A stretch of 7,526 nt of DNA from Erysipelotrichaceae bacterium (GTDB taxonomy: Bacteria; Bacillota_I; Bacilli_A; Erysipelotrichales; Erysipelotrichaceae). Location: the NCBI GenBank assembly GCA_017614055.1, contig JAGACP010000045.1, positions 1-7,526 of the forward strand, written 5' to 3'. The position numbers were made by a program, and so were the translations under genes. The notes under the pieces were generated by a model. It was given only the letters and a program-made list of their open reading frames with translations. It was not told the DNA's origin and did not search any database. Below are positions 5,824 to 7,526 of the stretch, piece after piece (within the stretch, counting starts at the first letter, position 1; every line of letters begins with the position of its first letter).

Positions 5824-6402
5824 ATGGAAAAATTTGAAGATACTGTAAAAGAAATGGAATCTCAGGTTCAGGAACTTGAAGACAATTTAGCCAGTGAAGT
5901 TGAAAAACTGGACGAAGAAGGCAAAGAAAAAGCCAGGATCCTGGTAAATAAAACCGAAGAGGCTATCAAATCTTCCATCGAAAAAGTCAGAGGCGTCATC
6001 GAGAACGTCAAAGAAGACGAGAAAGTAGACGAATTCCTCGACAAGGTAAAGGCTAAGTCAATGGAAGCCGTCGAGTTCACCAAGGAGAAGATCGGCGAAC
6101 TGACCCACAAGAAGGAAGAAGCAAAGGAAGACACTCTTGAGAAAGCGAGCATCGACATCTCTGCCGAGTTCGACAAGATCAAGGATTCCGAGGCCCTCAA
6201 GAACATCTCTGAATTCCTGAATGACATCAACAAGAGGATCAACGAGTTCTTCGAGAGACCGGAAGTCAAGGAAGCCATCAACAAGGCTAAATCAACTACC
6301 GTAAACATCGCCGAGAAAGGCGTTGAAGGTCTGAAGAAAGTCCTCAATACCGAGGAGATCGAAAAGGCCAAGGAAGAAAAACCTGAGGAACCAAAAGAAT
6401 AA
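5824..6402 (+). CDS. Charged all-helical soluble protein of unknown family (192 residues)
   Basis: I do not recognise a specific family. The protein is dominated by Lys, Glu and Asp, has no Cys, Trp or Tyr, one His (95) and only three Pro (146, 187, 190), with no signal peptide or membrane segment. Spaced hydrophobics (for example AIKSSIEKVRGVIENVKE and INEFFERPEVKEAINKAK) give amphipathic helices like those of apolipoprotein-like or stress-associated helical proteins. Two stretches, around 68-93 and 139-174, look related in pattern. The C-terminus is a disordered EKPEEPKE-type tail. It is divergent from the XpaC-like operon, sharing a 109-base promoter gap, and ends at a strong terminator. 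Codon use changes inside the gene: all ten Lys codons before residue 70 are AAA, and the next eight are AAG. Possible roles include membrane-surface binding, scaffolding or being a client of the AAA+ system; none is demonstrated. Confidence 0.85.
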   Translation: MEKFEDTVKEMESQVQELEDNLASEVEKLDEEGKEKARILVNKTEEAIKSSIEKVRGVIENVKEDEKVDEFLDKVKAKSMEAVEFTKEKIGELTHKKEEAKEDTLEKASIDISAEFDKIKDSEALKNISEFLNDINKRINEFFERPEVKEAINKAKSTTVNIAEKGVEGLKKVLNTEEIEKAKEEKPEEPKE

Positions 6403-6424
6403 CAATACCAATTGTTAGAAAAAG

Positions 6425-6449
6425 AAAGGCTATCGCAAGATAGCCTTTT
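6425..6449. terminator. Bidirectional intrinsic terminator between convergent genes
   Basis: AAAGGCTATC (6425-6434) and GATAGCCTTT (6439-6448) form a perfect 10-bp stem with a GCAA tetraloop. On the plus strand it is followed by TTGTTTAT, and on the minus strand by a CTTTTTC run. It lies 22 bases after the plus-strand stop and 3 bases after the stop of the minus-strand ABC ATPase gene, so it probably ends both transcripts. Confidence 0.93.
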
Positions 6450-6451
6450 GT

Positions 6452-7126
6452 TTATATCTTATGAAGCTGTCCGTCCTTCAGCATCACCCTCTGGTCGGAC
6501 ATCGAACTCACCGAATCCGAGTGTGTGACCACGATGATGGTCTTGCCGTAGTCGTGAGCCAGCTGCTTGAAGATGTTTATGATCTCCTTCTCCGTAGCCG
6601 TATCGAGATTACCCGTAGGCTCGTCGGCGAAGATCAGATCGACGTTGCTCGCAAGAGCCCTTGCTATCGACACACGCTGCTGTTCTCCTCCGGAAAGCTG
6701 GTTGACAAGCCTGTCGGCCTTGGTCCTGACGATTCCGAACCTCTCCAGCAGATTGTAGGCGACATTCTTCCTGTCTTTCGGTATCTGGTTGTCCGTCTCC
6801 GACATCGCCAGCATCACATTCTCCAGCGCCGTCAGATAAGATATCAGGTTGTATTGCTGGAACACGATGGAGATACAGTTCCTGCGGAATTTGTGCAGAC
6901 CTATCTCCTTTATATTCTTTCCGTTGAAGTAGATCTCTCCGCTGTTAGGCGTATCGAGTCCCGCGACAAGAGACAATAATGTGGTCTTGCCCGAACCCGA
7001 CGGACCGAGTATCGTATAGAACTTCCCGGCATCGAAAGAATAACTGAGATCCTTCAGGATGACTCTTTCATATCCGCCGTCGATATATGAATAACAGACG
7101 TTTTCAAGTTTCAATATTTCTGACAT
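6452..7126 (-). CDS. ABC transporter ATP-binding protein, MacB/LolD/FtsE type
   Basis: This is a 224-residue ATPase subunit that would power the FtsX-fold permease encoded just upstream, acting as a dimer on the inner face of the membrane. All motifs are present: Walker [10 protein letters not shown] at 41-49, Q-loop Gln90, signature LSGGEQQR at 144-151, Walker B LIFADEP at 164-170, D-loop NLD at 173-175 and switch His202. Length and the ADEPTGNLD form are typical of the MacB/LolD/BceA group. The ATG at 7124-7126 is set by AGGAGGG (7131-7137). That site overlaps the permease stop codon (TAG at 7136-7138), so the two genes are translationally linked. The stop lies right beside the shared terminator. 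Such pairs export or sense peptides, antibiotics or lipids by mechanotransmission; the substrate is unknown. Confidence 0.95.
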   Translation of the reverse strand: MSEILKLENVCYSYIDGGYERVILKDLSYSFDAGKFYTILGPSGSGKTTLLSLVAGLDTPNSGEIYFNGKNIKEIGLHKFRRNCISIVFQQYNLISYLTALENVMLAMSETDNQIPKDRKNVAYNLLERFGIVRTKADRLVNQLSGGEQQRVSIARALASNVDLIFADEPTGNLDTATEKEIINIFKQLAHDYGKTIIVVTHSDSVSSMSDQRVMLKDGQLHKI

Positions 7127-7130
7127 GACA

Positions 7131-7137
7131 CCCTCCT
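7131..7137 (-). promoter_or_regulatory. Ribosome site overlapping the permease stop codon
   Basis: On the minus strand CTAGGAGGGTGTCATG merges the permease TAG stop with AGGAGGG, 4 bases before the ATPase ATG. It supports coupled translation of permease and ATPase. Confidence 0.85.
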
Positions 7138-7526
7138 AGTTCTGATTCATCAGGATCTTCTTCGGATTGTAACGCATGATCATGAATGAAGGAATGATCA
7201 CCGATACCAGCACGATGCCAAGACCCAGCGCATAGATCTCCGCGATGATCAGCGGCGAGATATGCACTTCATACTCGGAGACAAGATCATCGATGGTGAT
7301 GTCCGTCGTATAGTCGGTATTCCACGGATCGTAGTACGTATAGAAATCATCCTGTCTGTTTTCATCGACTCCGCTTGAAGTGATCTGATACTCAAGGACG
7401 GTATTGCCTATCCTTTTCGCGATGAGACTTCCCGATATCACCGACAGCGTGAAACCTATCACGGCAACGATGGCCAGTTCGATGAAGAACTGTCCGATGA
7501 CCTTCAGCTTGCCTGCACCGACAGAC
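7136..7526 (-). CDS. MacB/FtsX-type ABC permease, C-terminal 129 residues, cut by window edge
   Basis: The reading frame is open to the right edge; an internal GTG at 7460-7462 is not a real start because the upstream codons continue the family pattern (KLKVIGQFFIELAIVAVIG). Visible parts are one membrane helix (FFIELAIVAVIGFTLSVIS), a polar outer segment of about 55 residues rich in Asp and Tyr, a final helix (IYALGLGIVLVSVIIPSFM), and the short cytoplasmic tail RYNPKKILMNQN. That tail is characteristic of Firmicute MacB-like permeases. This is the last two helices of the four-helix FtsX fold; the large extracytoplasmic domain lies outside the window. Its ATPase partner follows at once. Confidence 0.9.
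   Translation of the reverse strand, partial: SVGAGKLKVIGQFFIELAIVAVIGFTLSVISGSLIAKRIGNTVLEYQITSSGVDENRQDDFYTYYDPWNTDYTTDITIDDLVSEYEVHISPLIIAEIYALGLGIVLVSVIIPSFMIMRYNPKKILMNQN

Noticed and set aside
7460..7462. GTG as the start of a short 108-residue permease
   Set aside because: The frame stays open to the window edge with a family-typical membrane helix and juxtamembrane sequence, so this is the tail of a longer permease.

Overview
The window looks like chromosomal DNA from a low-to-moderate GC Bacillota (Firmicute). The signs are strong AGGAGG-type ribosome sites on several genes, TATAAT boxes in AT-rich gaps, many AGA/AGG arginine codons, and Firmicute-type families (XpaC-like, CbbX/SpoVK-type AAA+, MacB-type ABC pair). 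An Erysipelotrichia-like relative is my best guess, but this is inference and weakly supported. No rRNA, tRNA, CRISPR, insertion sequence or phage gene is visible.

Layout. From 5714 down to 1 there is a minus-strand block of five genes. In transcription order it runs: XpaC-like membrane protein (5714-4722), a 169-residue protein of unknown family (4722-4213), a 666-residue protein with two AAA+ modules (4210-2210), an ABC exporter half-transporter (2165-405), and the start of an aldose 1-epimerase, galM (368-1, cut by the left edge). The first three genes are packed with a 1-base overlap and a 2-base gap, so they are almost certainly one translationally coupled unit. The last two are separated by 44 and 36 bases and each has its own candidate promoter element, so they may be read both through and independently.

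A 109-base AT-rich gap (5715-5823) holds divergent promoters. To its right a plus-strand gene (5824-6402) encodes a 192-residue, highly charged, all-helical soluble protein. It ends at a perfect 10-bp hairpin terminator with U-runs on both sides. From the right edge a second minus-strand operon enters: the C-terminal part of a MacB/FtsX-type permease (7526-7136) and its ATPase (7126-6452). This operon converges on the same terminator.

The most interesting part is the XpaC-like / 169-residue / double-AAA cluster. The AAA protein has a ClpB-D2-like first module that has lost its Walker A lysine and Walker B aspartate-glutamate pair, followed by an intact CbbX/SpoVK-type module. A membrane-anchored coiled protein, a small partner and a remodelling ATPase in one operon suggest an undescribed envelope-associated remodelling system. 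That functional proposal is inference from architecture and gene order only.
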